Assembly (NCBI GenBank): GCA_030077755.1
Contig: JAQJZZ010000004.1
Span: forward strand, 2,170,001-2,234,000
Direction: 5' to 3'
Length of the DNA stretch: 64,000 nt
Source of the DNA: Filosporella fistucella
Taxonomy: Eukaryota; Ascomycota; Leotiomycetes; Helotiales
Positions within the stretch are counted from its first letter, which is position 1; each line of letters starts with the position of its first letter. Shown here piece after piece: positions 11,652 to 23,210 of this stretch. A model generated the notes under the pieces. It was not told the DNA's origin, searched no databases, and saw only the letters and a list, made by a program, of their open reading frames with translations. Made by a program: the position numbers and the translations under genes.

Positions 11652-13226
11652 TTTGAACTATGGCTCAGAGCGTCATCAATGAGATTCCTGAAAGAAAGCC
11701 GTCCTGAATAAATGAAGACAAAGCACTACTTATCAACAAATCAACAATCCCAGATGCAAAAACTTTCCGCATATTCCCAACTTCATCGCCCAAACACGCT
11801 ACATTTCTCACAACAGATCTAACTGGCCCAATTCCTCCCTTTCTGCTCTTCTACCAACGAGTCACAGCTTTCAGACTCGATCATGTGTTTATCGAGCCGT
11901 TTTTGTGTTGCTGTGTAAAGCTGACAAGTTGTGCACAGACAGAAATCTGGGTGTGCGTTTGTGCGTGGATGGGTTCGTCAGCATGCAAAAGGGACAGGTA
12001 CGGGTGGTGAAGTGGGTAAATGAGAAGTTGCATGTGGCTTTGACGGGAGGGAGAAGTTGGCCGTGAAGAGGTAGGTTGTACCTGTTCAGAGAATGGATAT
12101 CATGAAGCAATAAAAAGTTGAGAGACAACTTAGTTTTGACAATTGCGAATGCTCTTATCTCTCCCTAAGACAACTTCTCTCTAATTTCGCTATTAACTTA
12201 CTAACGTTGATAGTCAAATATAATATATCCAGGCTCAAACCTCAAGAGATCCGAATTTCCCTCCTCATATCCAACCCGAAAACACGGCCCGGATAATATG
12301 ATGTGAGGTAAGAAAACAAGCAGTGGCTTACAGGGACCCGACAGGGCACAACAAGGCCCAAGCTCACCAATTGCGGGGAATTTTGATCGCTGGCCCTAGG
12401 GTGGGTATTATTTCTAGGGTTTGCATCGCCGAAGTTTCAAGCCCCGAGAGAGTTGAAGCTTGGATTTTGGATATCTTCCACGTAGAAGTTGTCAGGAGTA
12501 GATAATACGACAGCTTGCTATACATTAGCAGAATAAGGAGATACAGCTTATAGATAATTCGCATCTCCGACTAACATTCATTCGATCACATATTCCAATA
12601 ATGAATCCATCGCTTCAACCCGCTGTCAAAGCCCAAGTCCAGCACCCGTTCAATGTCAAAGTGTCATTCTCTCCCGTCCCGTTTCACCTCCCCTTATCAC
12701 TAACGATAAGATTCTGCATGCATGTAAATATTATTCGGCCATTGCCCTGCATTCTCATCCCGATTGAGAATTTGTCCCTGTTAGACAAGCTCAGATGCAT
12801 ATGCTTTTGCGGAGGAAACGCCACTTGAAGATCGGTATTGAACTAGTGGTTACTTACCTGTGGTTCACGCGCAATGAACCATACAGAATGAAGAGCGCGC
12901 AGAGGTATGAGGTTACATTGTGGCTTTGGGATTGTTGATGGGTGTTGTAAGAATTGATAGTGTTGAAAATTCCAATAATTTGACTTGGAGCATTATTGAA
13001 GTCTGAATATTTGTTCGGCAGTTATGTTCGATGGGGAGACAAACCGTTGGGACCTGACGATTTGTCTCGTGTGAGTTGATTCCGCCCTTCTAGTCAAATT
13101 CAGTCCACCAGGGAGTGCGAGACTGCTCGCGGAGTTTATGAAAATCTTATGCACCCAAATGCAACACAATCGAACGACAATTTGATTCGAATGGGATTCA
13201 ATTCCTTCCAACTACAATACATGCAT
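11652..13226. other. Gene-free stretch
   Basis: No frame here joins into a recognisable protein on either strand. It separates the divergent upstream side of the rhodopsin-domain gene from the 3' end of the zinc alcohol dehydrogenase. No repeats or regulatory motifs were clear enough to list. Confidence 0.4.
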
Positions 13227-14526
13227 TCAAGAACTATGCTCTGGCACAAAGACAACCTTTTGTACCTGCATCTTGTTAAAGATATCATATCCCTCGACTG
13301 CTTGGCTCAAAGGCATAAACTTATCCGTCATGAAGCTATCAAAGTCAGTAGCTGTTGAAGATTGGAACATAATTACTTACTCAAGCAAATGTTGCTTCTT
13401 TTTCAGCATCTCAAGAGCCTCTGGGAAGATACCTGCCACTGTCAGTAAACCCATATTTGTAACCTAGAATTACTCACTTCGCACAGGGCAACGTCCCATC
13501 TGAATCCTCAAGTTCTTTCCATAAGCTTGATTACCTGTCCAAGGAATCTCCTCGTTATGGACCCCAAAACTTGAGATATTACCCCATGGTCTTAGCAGGT
13601 CGAATCCAGTTTTCAGTGCATCGGCATGACCAACGCCTTCGATGATGGTATCTGCTCCTCTTCCATTCGTCAATTCCTTGACTCTCGCTTCGAGGCCTAT
13701 TATTGTCAGCATAATCCTCCATCAAACGCCAGAGACCACGAACCAGCTCTATCCTTTTGATCATTCCATGGTTCCGCACCAAGCTTCTTAGCCAGAGCTA
13801 GTCGACTATCAACTCGGTCGACGGCGATAACTACCTTAGGCTTGTATTCCAATGCGTTAATCAATGCACAAAGTCCGACTGGACCACATCCAATCAATAC
13901 GACCACACTCTGGCGAATAGTTTGTTCATCAAATCCTCTGAAAGCGTTTTGCGCTGCAAAGTATCCAGTAGGGAAGATATCAGCCATGAGCACCAACTTT
14001 TTCTCGTCAATTCCTTCAGGGGCTTTGACAGCTGTAGCATCCGCGAGTGGGACACGCATATATTCGGCTTGTCCACCATCCAGCAATGGGCATCCAAAGA
14101 GCAGACATTTTTCGCATCGAGAGGAGTATCCACGCTCGCAATAGAAGCATTCACCACACGAAACGGTGAAGGGCATGACTACCGTATCGCCAACTTTATG
14201 GTTCTTGACTGCTGAGCCAACCTCGCTGACTGTACCGGTGGTTTCATGGCCCTTAAAAGTTAGTATGTGGACAACAAGCTGCGATGGATGTGCTTACCAT
14301 GATAAAATCGGTTTTGCTTGGTTGGTGACCGCGGAAGACATGGAGTTCACTATACTATTAATTGAGGTTATAGAGAAGGTTCGAAAACCAACCTTCCGCA
14401 TAGCGCTGAGTACTTGACTTTGATGAGAATGTCTGTAGGGTCGACAATCTTCGGAATTGGTCGATCTTCAATTTTCACATCCAATGTACCCTTGAAGACC
14501 ACTGCTTTCATGGTGTTTTTCGACAT
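13227..14526 (-). CDS. Zinc-dependent alcohol dehydrogenase (MDR family)
   Basis: Six exons on the minus strand: 14526-14393, 14349-14298, 14251-13744, 13696-13478, 13432-13381, 13335-13227; 357 aa, normal for the family. The joins rebuild every signature: catalytic-zinc Cys in SALCGSELH, MGHETTG with the second ligand, a four-cysteine structural-zinc loop (CGECFYCERGYSSRCEK), the NAD(P)-binding GCGPVG stretch, and the WNDQKDRAGLEARVKELTNGRGAD block common to fungal members. The intron-4 acceptor at 13433 gives CPVRSIFPEAL; an alternative acceptor six bases earlier would add two residues. The likely role is oxidation of an alcohol or hydroxyacid to an aldehyde. It faces the lactonase gene across a 545-base promoter and lies near the semialdehyde dehydrogenase, so a hydroxybutyrate-type substrate is inferred, not shown. 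Confidence 0.9.
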
Positions 14527-15071
14527 TTTATTGACTGTGTTTTTGATTGCTGTTTTTGCGAGACTTGCAGCGTAATATTGATCGGACGGAAGTTCGAGAT
14601 CCAATACAATGAACTCTATTCATACTCAATAACTTCATGTCAGAGAAGAAGCCGAACAATGCGGGGAAGGTCAAAATGACGGACCGAGGGTTTATGGTCA
14701 CAGTGGCTCAGTAGCTTGACGGTGGTGGTATCATTGGTGTACGTCTTGTACCCCGCTCCTGCAAGCTTCCTGCAGCCGTTCTCCAACTAACCCCCTAGCT
14801 CGACTGATCGGATACACTACCTCGACTACCTAGTTATCTCACTTACCAACTTTTGCAAACCTCACATAATCCGGGAAAAGTCCAAACCACGCACCACGGT
14901 CCAGATTGCCCCAGAAGTTGCTCTTCATGTAAATCTGCGGGGGAATGGATGTGGGACGCCCTCCGATGAAAATAACATGCGGGGTCGAAGTGGGATGAAG
15001 TGAGATTAATTATTTCGAGACTTCTCAATCATTCCTTTTCCATAACAAACCAAAAACATACTTCAATCAAT
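14527..15071. promoter_or_regulatory. Bidirectional promoter of ADH and lactonase genes
   Basis: 545 bases between two divergent start codons. It contains three GCGGGG motifs (14661-14666, 14937-14942, 14979-14984), two of them in the longer form ATGCGGGG. GCGGGG matches the SYGGRG consensus of the carbon-catabolite repressor CreA/CRE1. The same motif occurs twice upstream of the neighbouring semialdehyde dehydrogenase. Shared carbon control of the trio is an inference from these sites. Confidence 0.5.
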
Positions 15072-16188
15072 ATGTCCGCAATTCAAAAAGCTCTCGATGC
15101 TGGTGCAGTACCAAGCCATGTCTCGAATGTCTGTCCACCAGGCACAAAAGCCTACCTTCTCGAAGTCGGATGGTTGGAGTGTGATGAGGGATTTGTAGTG
15201 CGTGGAGGAAATACTTCGTTGAAGAGCACGGAGGATAAACCTTTTGTTAACAAGAGGAGAGAGTTGCCCATGTACTGTGTCCTGATTGATCATCCTCATG
15301 AAGGATGCATTCTTTGGGAGACAGGCTGTGGCGTGGATTATCCTACTGTGTGGGGTCCCCAAGTTGCAGACGTATTTTCGAGAGTTCGATATGAGCCAAA
15401 ACACGAGCTGAAGGCTGCTGTGGAAGCGACTGGGCATAAGCTGACAGATATTAAGAAAATGTGAGTGTAATAAGGGTTGCCAGAAGATTTCTGACAGGGA
15501 TAGTATCCTTGGGCACATGCATCTTGATCATGCTGGTGGTCTTGATCAATTTTTGGACCGAACAGATATCGAGATTTGGGTTCATGATAAGGAGTTGAGA
15601 TCTGCTTTTTGGTCTGTCGCCACAGGAGCTGATGTTGGAGTTTATCTGGACCATTATATGAATGTAAGGGGAATGCATACATTTCAAGCGACGGTAGCTG
15701 ACACTATGTAGCTGAAATTGAACTGGAAGACGTTCGATGAGAGAACGATGGACTTCTGCCAGGGTATCACCTTGCACCATCTTCCGGGACACACCGATGG
15801 TATGTCTGCGCAGTCTCCAGATAGAAAAGACAGCACTAACAAGACTAGGCTTGGTTGGAATGCAAATCAATCTGCAAAACAGTGGCACATTCTTCTTCAT
15901 CAGTGATCACTGCCATGTCATTGAAAATGTGAGTACATTTGAGATGTCTGGACTCTTTCTGACTTGTCAATAGTGGCGAGATGGTATTCCTCAAGGATGG
16001 CTAGCCCGGTAAGAGTTTACAACATCTTGAAGGAGTAAACTGACAGTTCAAGTGATCATCCTGCTTGGTTTCAGAGCACTCAACGATTGAAGCGTTTGGA
16101 ATCTACTACGAAGGGCAGAGTCATTCCAGGTCATGACAAGGAGACATTTTTGCAGCTTCAGAGCGAGATCAAGGACTACCTCAGTTAA
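15072..16188 (+). CDS. Metallo-beta-lactamase-fold lactonase, AttM/AiiA-like
   Basis: Six exons: 15072-15460, 15504-15663, 15712-15799, 15849-15928, 15974-16008, 16047-16188; 297 aa, each join in frame. The zinc-binding signature HxHxDH is complete (H134, H136, D138, H139 in GHMHLDHAGG), followed by the HLPGHTDG histidine, the Asp of ISDHCH and a C-terminal GRVIPGHDKE histidine. This motif set and length match bacterial gamma-lactone/N-acyl-homoserine-lactone hydrolases of the AttM group. The enzyme would open a lactone ring to give a hydroxyacid. No signal peptide, so cytosolic. Its neighbours, an alcohol dehydrogenase and a succinate-semialdehyde dehydrogenase, mirror the lactone-degrading AttKLM (BlcABC) set of Agrobacterium. 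The true substrate could be gamma-butyrolactone, another lactone or a lactam-like compound. Confidence 0.87.
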
Positions 16189-16656
16189 AGGTATCAAACG
16201 GGGTATCGGGATGTAGGATTTCTGCAAATTCATGCTGTGCTTGGAGTCGCAAACACATCTGTAGTATATGGAATAAATCCGCTCAAGCCACACAATCATG
16301 TAGTAAACGTGCTGCCAAAGCCGTGATGCGCACTAGGAGTGAAGCCCCACTCAACTCTCCAACCAACCAAGAGTTGTACAGCAACGAAGAAGCCGACAAG
16401 ATCAAAAAGCCGAATATTTGGTTGACTGCGACTGCCTTCCGACGGGTTTATTCCCGTGAGTATTGTGTCGGCTGGAGTGGGACGCTCAATGATTTGACAT
16501 CACCCCGCATCTGTTTTACCCCGCAGTGGTGTTCTTGGGGAACTTTCCCCATTTCAGACATGGCCGTCCTCTTGCTCGAGTACGTGAGAGAAAAGATGTG
16601 TCAACGACATATTCTATTGTAGATTTCAAAGATACAGAGAACCAACCTCAACCAAG
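16189..16656 (+). promoter_or_regulatory. Promoter of the semialdehyde dehydrogenase
   Basis: 468 bases between the lactonase stop and the next start codon. Two CCCCGC blocks (16503-16508 and 16519-16524; GCGGGG on the minus strand) lie about 135-155 bases upstream of the start. They match the motif seen three times in the divergent promoter upstream of the lactonase. No gene is seen in this interval. Confidence 0.45.
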
Positions 16657-18229
16657 ATGGTACCAACTTCACTATCAGATTTAAAGAGAAAGGACTTGTT
16701 CCAAACCCAGGGATATATAAATGCAGAATGGGTCGGAGCAAAGTCCGGCAAGACATTTGATGTTTTAGATCCGGCAACGCTCGAAAAGATTGCAACAGTT
16801 CCAGAGATGGGGGCAGCTGATGCGGCTTTAGCTGTAGATGCCGCACATGAAGCATTCCAGACATTCAAAAAGACAACAGGAAGGGAACGAGCACGTATGC
16901 TTCGGAAATGGAATGATCTTTGCATGGAGCATATCGACGACTTGGCTTTGATATTAACACTGGAGAATGGCAAAACGCTGACAGAGGCGAAAGGAGAAGT
17001 AACATATGCCGCCTCATTCCTTGAATGGTTTGCAGGCGAAGCAGAACGAACACATGGTGAAGTTATTCCGGCTGCCAACCCGAATCAAAGAATTCTGACT
17101 TTCAAGCAACCCGTTGGAGTTGCAGCTTGTCTTGCGCCTTGGAACTTTCCAATTGCGATGATCACCAGGAAAGTGGGTGCAGCTTTAGCAGCAGGATGTA
17201 CCACTGTGTGGAAGCCAGCTGGAGAGACTCCACTTAGCTGCCTTGCACAAGCCGTGTTGGCACAACAAGCTGGGTTCCCGAAAGGTGCAATAAATGTTGT
17301 GACGACTCTCAACTTGGTCTCTGAGGTTGGAAAAGAGTTATGTACCAACAAGAAAGTGAAGAAAGTGAGTTTCACTGGAAGCACGAGAGTAGGAAAGATT
17401 TTGGCAGAACAATGCGCCGGGACCATAAAGAAGCTGAGCTTGGAGCTTGGTGGAAATAGTCCTTTTATTGTCTTCGACGATGCAAAGATAGAGACAGCTG
17501 TGGAGGCTTGTATCTTGGCCAAGCTTCGAAACTCGGGGCAGACGTGCGTGACAGCAAATCGAATTATGGTGCAAAGCGGTATGTTTTGACTCTAGACTGT
17601 CTCGTTCTCTCTACTGACAAAGTAGGGATATATGACAAGTTCGCTGATGCATTGACCAAACGAATCAAAGAGTTGAAGGTTGGTAGGGGGACCGAGGAAG
17701 GTGTATTTATTGGACCATTGACACATGAGAGGGCAGTTGAAAAGGCAATGGCCCATATCAATGGTATGCAACTTAGTTTCCTGGCAGAGCCCAACTAATT
17801 ATGATAGATGCGAAGAAGCATGGCGGCCAGGTTGTTCTAGGAGGAGCTCCAATGGAGGGAATGGGTGGTTATTTCCTGCAGCCTACTGTCATCAAGAACA
17901 TGAATCGGGAAATGTTGACAACCAGAGAGGAGACATTTGCACCAGTCGTTGGACTGTATAAATTCGACGAGGAAGCAGATGCCATCAATTTGGCCAATGA
18001 TTGTGAGGTTGGGCTCGGAGCTTTCATCGTGACTGAAAGTATTCCAAGATCATGGAGAGTGACTGAAGCTTTGGAGGTAGGAATGGTGGGCGTGAATCTA
18101 GGACTTCTGAGTGCGTGCGAGAATCCATTTGGAGGCGTGAAGGAGAGTGGATATGGGAGAGAGGGAGGTCGACAGGGTATTCAGGAGTATTTGGCCGTAA
18201 AGTCGATGCTGATAAATGTTGTCAATTAG
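16657..18229 (+). CDS. Succinate-semialdehyde dehydrogenase (ALDH family)
   Basis: Exons 16657-17578, 17626-17763 and 17808-18229; 493 aa, the normal length for the family. Conserved ALDH features: the APWNFPIAMITRK cofactor block, the KPAGETPLS stretch, FTGSTRVGK, catalytic Glu263 in LELGGNSPFIVF, nucleophile Cys297 in NSGQTCVTANR, REETFAPV and the C-terminal PFGGVKESGYGREGG typical of the GabD/Uga2 branch. It oxidises succinate semialdehyde to succinate with NAD(P)+, feeding the TCA cycle. No clear mitochondrial presequence. The usual TGLIS-T-E-PFGG stretch reads LGLLSACENPFGG here, which may reflect a related C4 semialdehyde. Co-location with the lactonase and the alcohol dehydrogenase points to lactone catabolism rather than the ordinary GABA shunt. 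Confidence 0.92.
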
Positions 18230-19977
18230 CAAAAAATGACTTGAAAGAGTCAGCAAATCTTGAACTCCTGTTGTGAGAAGTGAAATCAGGTGGGTGTCGT
18301 TCCTGTGAAGTTGGAGATTTGGCAAAGCTTCTTTGTTTTTCTTTCTTTCCCCGCTACATCTCAACCCTACAATCTCAAGACAGCAGTCGTTCCACGCAAT
18401 AATGCCGCCGCAGAGTGACCCATCATCGAAAATATGCAATGGAATTGATAGGTACCGAATTGCAATCTGCGATGCAGAAACAACAGCGGCATTCTGTGAT
18501 ACCAGTTACCGGGCTTGGAGTCGAATCGCAAATAACCTGGACGAATCTGATGCTGCTATCCATCTTCTAAGCCAGATCGCAAAGTCGGACCCTTGGAATG
18601 ATCAAAAACCAAATAAGGTAAGGGACGGAGAGGAGTAATAAGAGAAATGAAGAAGAAGCTGCACTGCAGTGCTCTGCGCTCCATCGATATATGAATGAAT
18701 ACCTCCCTCCCGCCCCATCAAGGTTCTCGCATGCTCCTAGTCATTTGGCAGATCACTTCCAATATGCGATAGGCCCGATCATGTCGACAGGAGCTATGCA
18801 CAATAGATGTATCATGGTGAAAAAGGGAGAGTTGAGAAATGGACGGTTTGAAACGAAGCAGACGCGACCCTTACAGACAGAACAACGTTCGAATAGCCTG
18901 GGCGAGATCATACCAGGCGAAGATACCGGGCTTGCTCAACAATCTGGCACCAGCATAATCCTCAAGAGTGAAGCGCTGTTGGACACACGAGGGTAATTGC
19001 TGAGAATCCGACGCACGCATATCGCAGTGCTCCATCTCCAATAATGCATGCTTGTACTGCCAATGGAACCCAGTGGAGAAATTCGAACATGAGCAAAGAA
19101 TCTTAACCTTGCGACTGGACCAAAATGCCGGGACACTCTAGGGAGACTGCACTGCCTAGATCAACACGTTTACCTCGTGCATCACCATTCCTCTGATGCA
19201 GCGTGCATTCAGCTTTAGATCATTCGTGATTGCGGTTTTGCATTTCGTTCCAATTCAATATATCAATTCCAAACCCCACGTGTTGGCAAGATTTGGCTGA
19301 CAGTTGCTCCCCTCCTTCGATTGCAGATTGAGGCGCTGAAAGACAGAGCTTGTTCTTCGCCAGCCTCTTGGCAATGACCTCCAAGGCGAATCATTTGTTT
19401 ATTACAACACACGCCTTGGTGCAACCGTTCTTCATCCCGAAGCCAAGTCTCTATTTCGTCACCATTTCTTATCCACCCCGTCGTTCACCCCCAAAATCAT
19501 CGCCCAAATGTCTTCGATGCAAGTCTTCGAAGCTTAATCCCAGCCTTTCACTTTCCAGCCTTCGGTGCTACCGTCCAGCCTCATGCGAGTCCTATGAGGG
19601 GTAAAGCTCATAACCAGCTTCAAACAGGCAGGTACATCGAGGACATTGATTGCGGCGCCTGTAGCCAAGTAAATGCCAAGGGTTTCCACCACACACGTGT
19701 TACGGCAGCTGGATATGATTCCTCCAGAATTTGAGAATCCCTTCGTCCCATGGACAGACTGCCTCGACTGCATCCTAAGCTGGGACAATGTCCGGCGGTC
19801 TTGGGATAGACGGACGCACTTTCCAAAGTTGCTACAGTATCGGGTTGGTCCGACCTAAAGTAATCAAGGCACCGGGGTCTTGGGTGTACCTGATCGGCGT
19901 AGCTGTCAATGACAGCTATAAAACCTTGAGTACCCTGATGTCCTTTCCTGTAAGTCGATTCCGCATATCGTTCCATC
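18230..19977. other. Gene-free stretch
   Basis: Small frames at 18333-18638 and 18691-18996 (+) lack recognisable domains, splice partners or family-like composition. Both strands were scanned. The last few hundred bases serve as the upstream region of the alkaline phosphatase. Confidence 0.4.
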
Positions 19978-22312
19978 ATGGTTTTGGTTTCATCCCTTCT
20001 ACTGACAGCGTCGATCGTTGCATCGGCGGCTGCACAAACCTTCCAGAGATTAGGCGCATGTCCCAGTATGTGAATTTTACCCCACTACCCCGCCATTACT
20101 GATCGTGAAGCTCTCGGATGTGTTTTGCCTCCTGATCAAACTGATTTCCTGGCCGGTCAATACTTTGATATTCGTCTTGAGGTATGTAATAAGTCAATTG
20201 AGCTGCAAATTCTAACTTTTGCAGGTCCACGCTCCTGTCAATGGATCTGAGGCCAACGGAGGAGTACCTGATCCGAACTTCACCTTCACAATCGCGAAAG
20301 CTGGTGGAGCTGCTGTGCCGGTTACGACATTCTTCAAGATTGCAGAACCTGCTCTTGAGAGATGGAATTTCACATGGTACGAGGACCTCTTTGCACAAGA
20401 TGCCAAAACACCATCCGTTGTCCGTGTGACCTCCAAGGCATACAGACGAGTTGCATTGTATGAGCCTGGAGAATATGTTGCTACCTTGACCTACTATAAT
20501 GGGACTAAGACTGTGGCAAACTGGATTGTCAGACCTCTTCAAGAGCAAAAGAAGGCAAAGAACGTTATTCTCTTCATTGGCGATGGGTAAGTCAACTCAG
20601 AGGCAACTTTTACTAAACTGATTCGTCTTAGAATGACCACCAATATGATCACCGCTGCTCGATTGATTGGACACAAGAGTATTAACGGAAAGTATCAAAC
20701 TAGAATGCAAATGGACAAATTCCCAGTCTTGGGACATCAAATGGTCAGTAAATTCCCATTTTGGTGGCTTGACTGACATTTCAGACCCACTCCCTCGATA
20801 GCTATATCACCGACTCTGCCAACAGCGCTTCCGCTTTATACTCTGGTCACAAGAGCACCGTGAACGCGATGGGTGTTTATGCCGATTCCAGCGCAGATCC
20901 CTTTGATGATCCAAAGGTCGAGACAATTGTTGAGTTACTTACTCGAATCTGGGGAAGTGCGATTGGCGTTGTCAGTACAGCTTTCATTGCTGATGCTACT
21001 CCAATTGCATTGACTGGTCATACTCGTCTTCGATCTCAATACGGAACCTTGATCGATCAAGCACTCCGTGGAGTCACCAACTACACGTGGACTCCATACT
21101 CTGGTGCAGATGTCTTCTTCGGAGGTGGTGCTGAGCAATTCGTTCCAGGCTCTGGATCTTTCAACGGAAAAGATTATTATCAAGAGTTCTCCAACGCTGG
21201 ATACACCGTCTCCTTGAACAAGACTTCTATGCTCAAGGTTTCTAATTCTAGCAAGGCTCTTGGAATTTTCTGTACTTCGAATCTGCCTGTTTGGTTGGAT
21301 CGAAATGTTTACAAGGACAATCTCAACAAGACTACCAATGATCCCACTGGAAACAAGAAGCCAGCTCTTGATCTGCCAGGATTGAAAGAGATGACACTGA
21401 AGGCCATTGATATCCTTCACGCTCGTGGTGGTGACAAGGGATTCTTCATGATGTCAGAGGCTGCTTCGATTGACAAGCAAATGCATACTTTGGATTATGA
21501 TAGAGCTCTCGGTGATCTTTTGGAGCTTGATGATACCGTCAAGGCTACAATTGAGAAGTTGACTGCTATGGGAGAATTGGACAAGACCTTGATCATTGTC
21601 ACTGCTGATCACGGACATGGATTCGATGTCTTTGGGTCCGCTGATACCAAGTATCTCAGCTCTAAAGCCGATGATCGCGACAAGAGAAACGCTATTGGTG
21701 TATACAGAGATTCTGGGTTGAGTCAGTACACTGTCACAAATGCCAGCATCTCTTACAATACCGGGGTGAACTTCCCAGTCAACTGGGATCCAAGATATAC
21801 TCTTGCTCAAGGAGTTGGTGCCTCTCCAGATCGCAGAGAGAATTTCCGTGTTCACAAGGATGGTCCTAGACTACCAGCAACCAACCTTACTGGCCTTCCT
21901 GCTACAGATTATTATGTCAACCCTAAAGATAACACTGACGGGTATATTGTGAATGGAACCATTCCTACGTGAGTTTTCTCCTCGAAATGTACGATCAGAG
22001 CTGACAATTTATAGCTATGAGCCTCAAGGCGTCCATTCTCTTACTGATGTCCCTGTCTTTGCCATGGGACCATGTCAGGAGTTGTTTGGTGGTGTTTATG
22101 GCAACATTGATATCTTCTTCAACATGGCCAATTGTCTCGGTCTTGCTCGAGGAAATAATGCGACCGCTACGAATGGCACGGTGAAGCCTACTGTCACCTC
22201 TAGTCCCGCCACAGTCACTGGCTCTGCAGCTATTGAGAAAGCCCAAAGAGGCTTAACCTTGGGGATGTTTGTTTTTCAATTAGCTCTTGGCTGGTTTATG
22301 TTCAGCCTATGA
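19978..22312 (+). CDS. GPI-anchored alkaline phosphatase
   Basis: Six exons: 19978-20065, 20111-20181, 20225-20586, 20632-20743, 20785-21968, 22015-22312; 704 aa. The first exon was found from its signal peptide (MVLVSSLLLTASIVASAAA), and its join restores the ACPTLGCVLPPD start of the mature protein. An N-terminal beta-rich segment (about 25-150) precedes the alkaline phosphatase domain: IGDGM metal ligand, THSLDSYITDSANSASALYSG with the nucleophile Ser222, the Glu-bearing MMSEAASIDKQMH, VTADHGHGFDV and a late His (GVHSLTDVPVFAMG). The C-terminus has a Ser/Thr-rich spacer and a hydrophobic tail without charged end, which predicts a GPI anchor. It releases phosphate from monoesters at the cell surface or wall. 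Several N-glycosylation sequons fit secretion. Confidence 0.9.
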
Positions 22313-22393
22313 GGCAATGATGAGTTTTGAAGTAATAATTAATGGATAATGAATTGTAGACCGGGTTTCATTACACTTCAAAAGCACCACTTC

Positions 22394-23210
22394 TTAAGCA
22401 TATGGCAGCTCCTTTGGTATCCCATAGTCATCACAACTTGAAAAGATCCAAGCGGCTTTTAGCTGTGGCGTATATATCCACCTGAAGATCTGAGCAACAA
22501 ACCAGGGGAACGGTGGAAACCTCGCGCCATGTATGCCACCTTCGTACGTAACATCTGCGTTGGTTATGAGGAAAGGAACTTCTTTGACCTGTGAAAGTCA
22601 GCATCATTCTGTCTTATCTTTCTAAACTTACTCTATCTGCAACTTTCTTGCTCTGTTCTGCCATCGTCCTTCCCATCAAGCCCCAATCAACCTTTTCATC
22701 ACCCGCCAAACTCTCCAACAGCACGATCTCATTCCTCAAATGACTTTCAAGCTTTGGTCCAAATCCATCAATGATTTTGAGCAACTTCGTCGCCTCATAA
22801 ACCACCTTTTCCGTTTTAACTCCTTGCACGAACTCATCGAATTCTGCAAGCCCGGGTAAGAACAATTCGTGCTCGTCGTGATTCTTGCTCGCTACTCCCT
22901 TGTTGGCTTCCGAGCACTGCTCCTCTAATAAAGGGAAATAAACAGTCTCTTCGGTCTTGTGATGAGAACGTAAGGTGTAGGACCACGCATCGCAGAAATC
23001 CATGAAATCATCTATGTCCTCTGAGAATTTGAGGTTTGGAGCTTGGATATAGATGCAATTTAATCCACGAAGAATGATATTATGGATAATTGCCATCTCG
23101 GATGCATTCTTAGACGCAGGAGACTCTGGCTCTCCTTTTAATTTAGAGCGGGGAGTGGTGAGAAGAGCAAATGGCTGATCGGCCCATGGTTTCTTGGTGG
23201 AAGTAGTCAT
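22394..23210 (-). CDS. Hemerythrin-like (HHE) domain protein
   Basis: Exons on the minus strand 23210-22632 and 22588-22394; 257 aa. The helical HHE domain (about 40-180) carries the metal-binding pattern: HNIILRG, the SHHKTEETVYFP block, NHDEHELF and SHLRNEI. The second exon adds a conserved C-terminal tail (VPFLITNADVTYEGGIHG and W-I-F-S-S-C-D) that is typical of fungal members and confirms the splice. Such proteins bind a di-iron centre and have been linked to oxygen, iron or redox sensing; no specific reaction can be assigned. The ATG at 23210 gives the common MTTSTKKPWADQPF start; an in-frame ATG at 23273 would add 21 residues. It converges on the alkaline phosphatase with an 81-base gap. 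Confidence 0.85.

Noticed and set aside
18333..18996. Two small + frames of about 100 codons
   Set aside because: No domain, no splice partners and no family-like composition.
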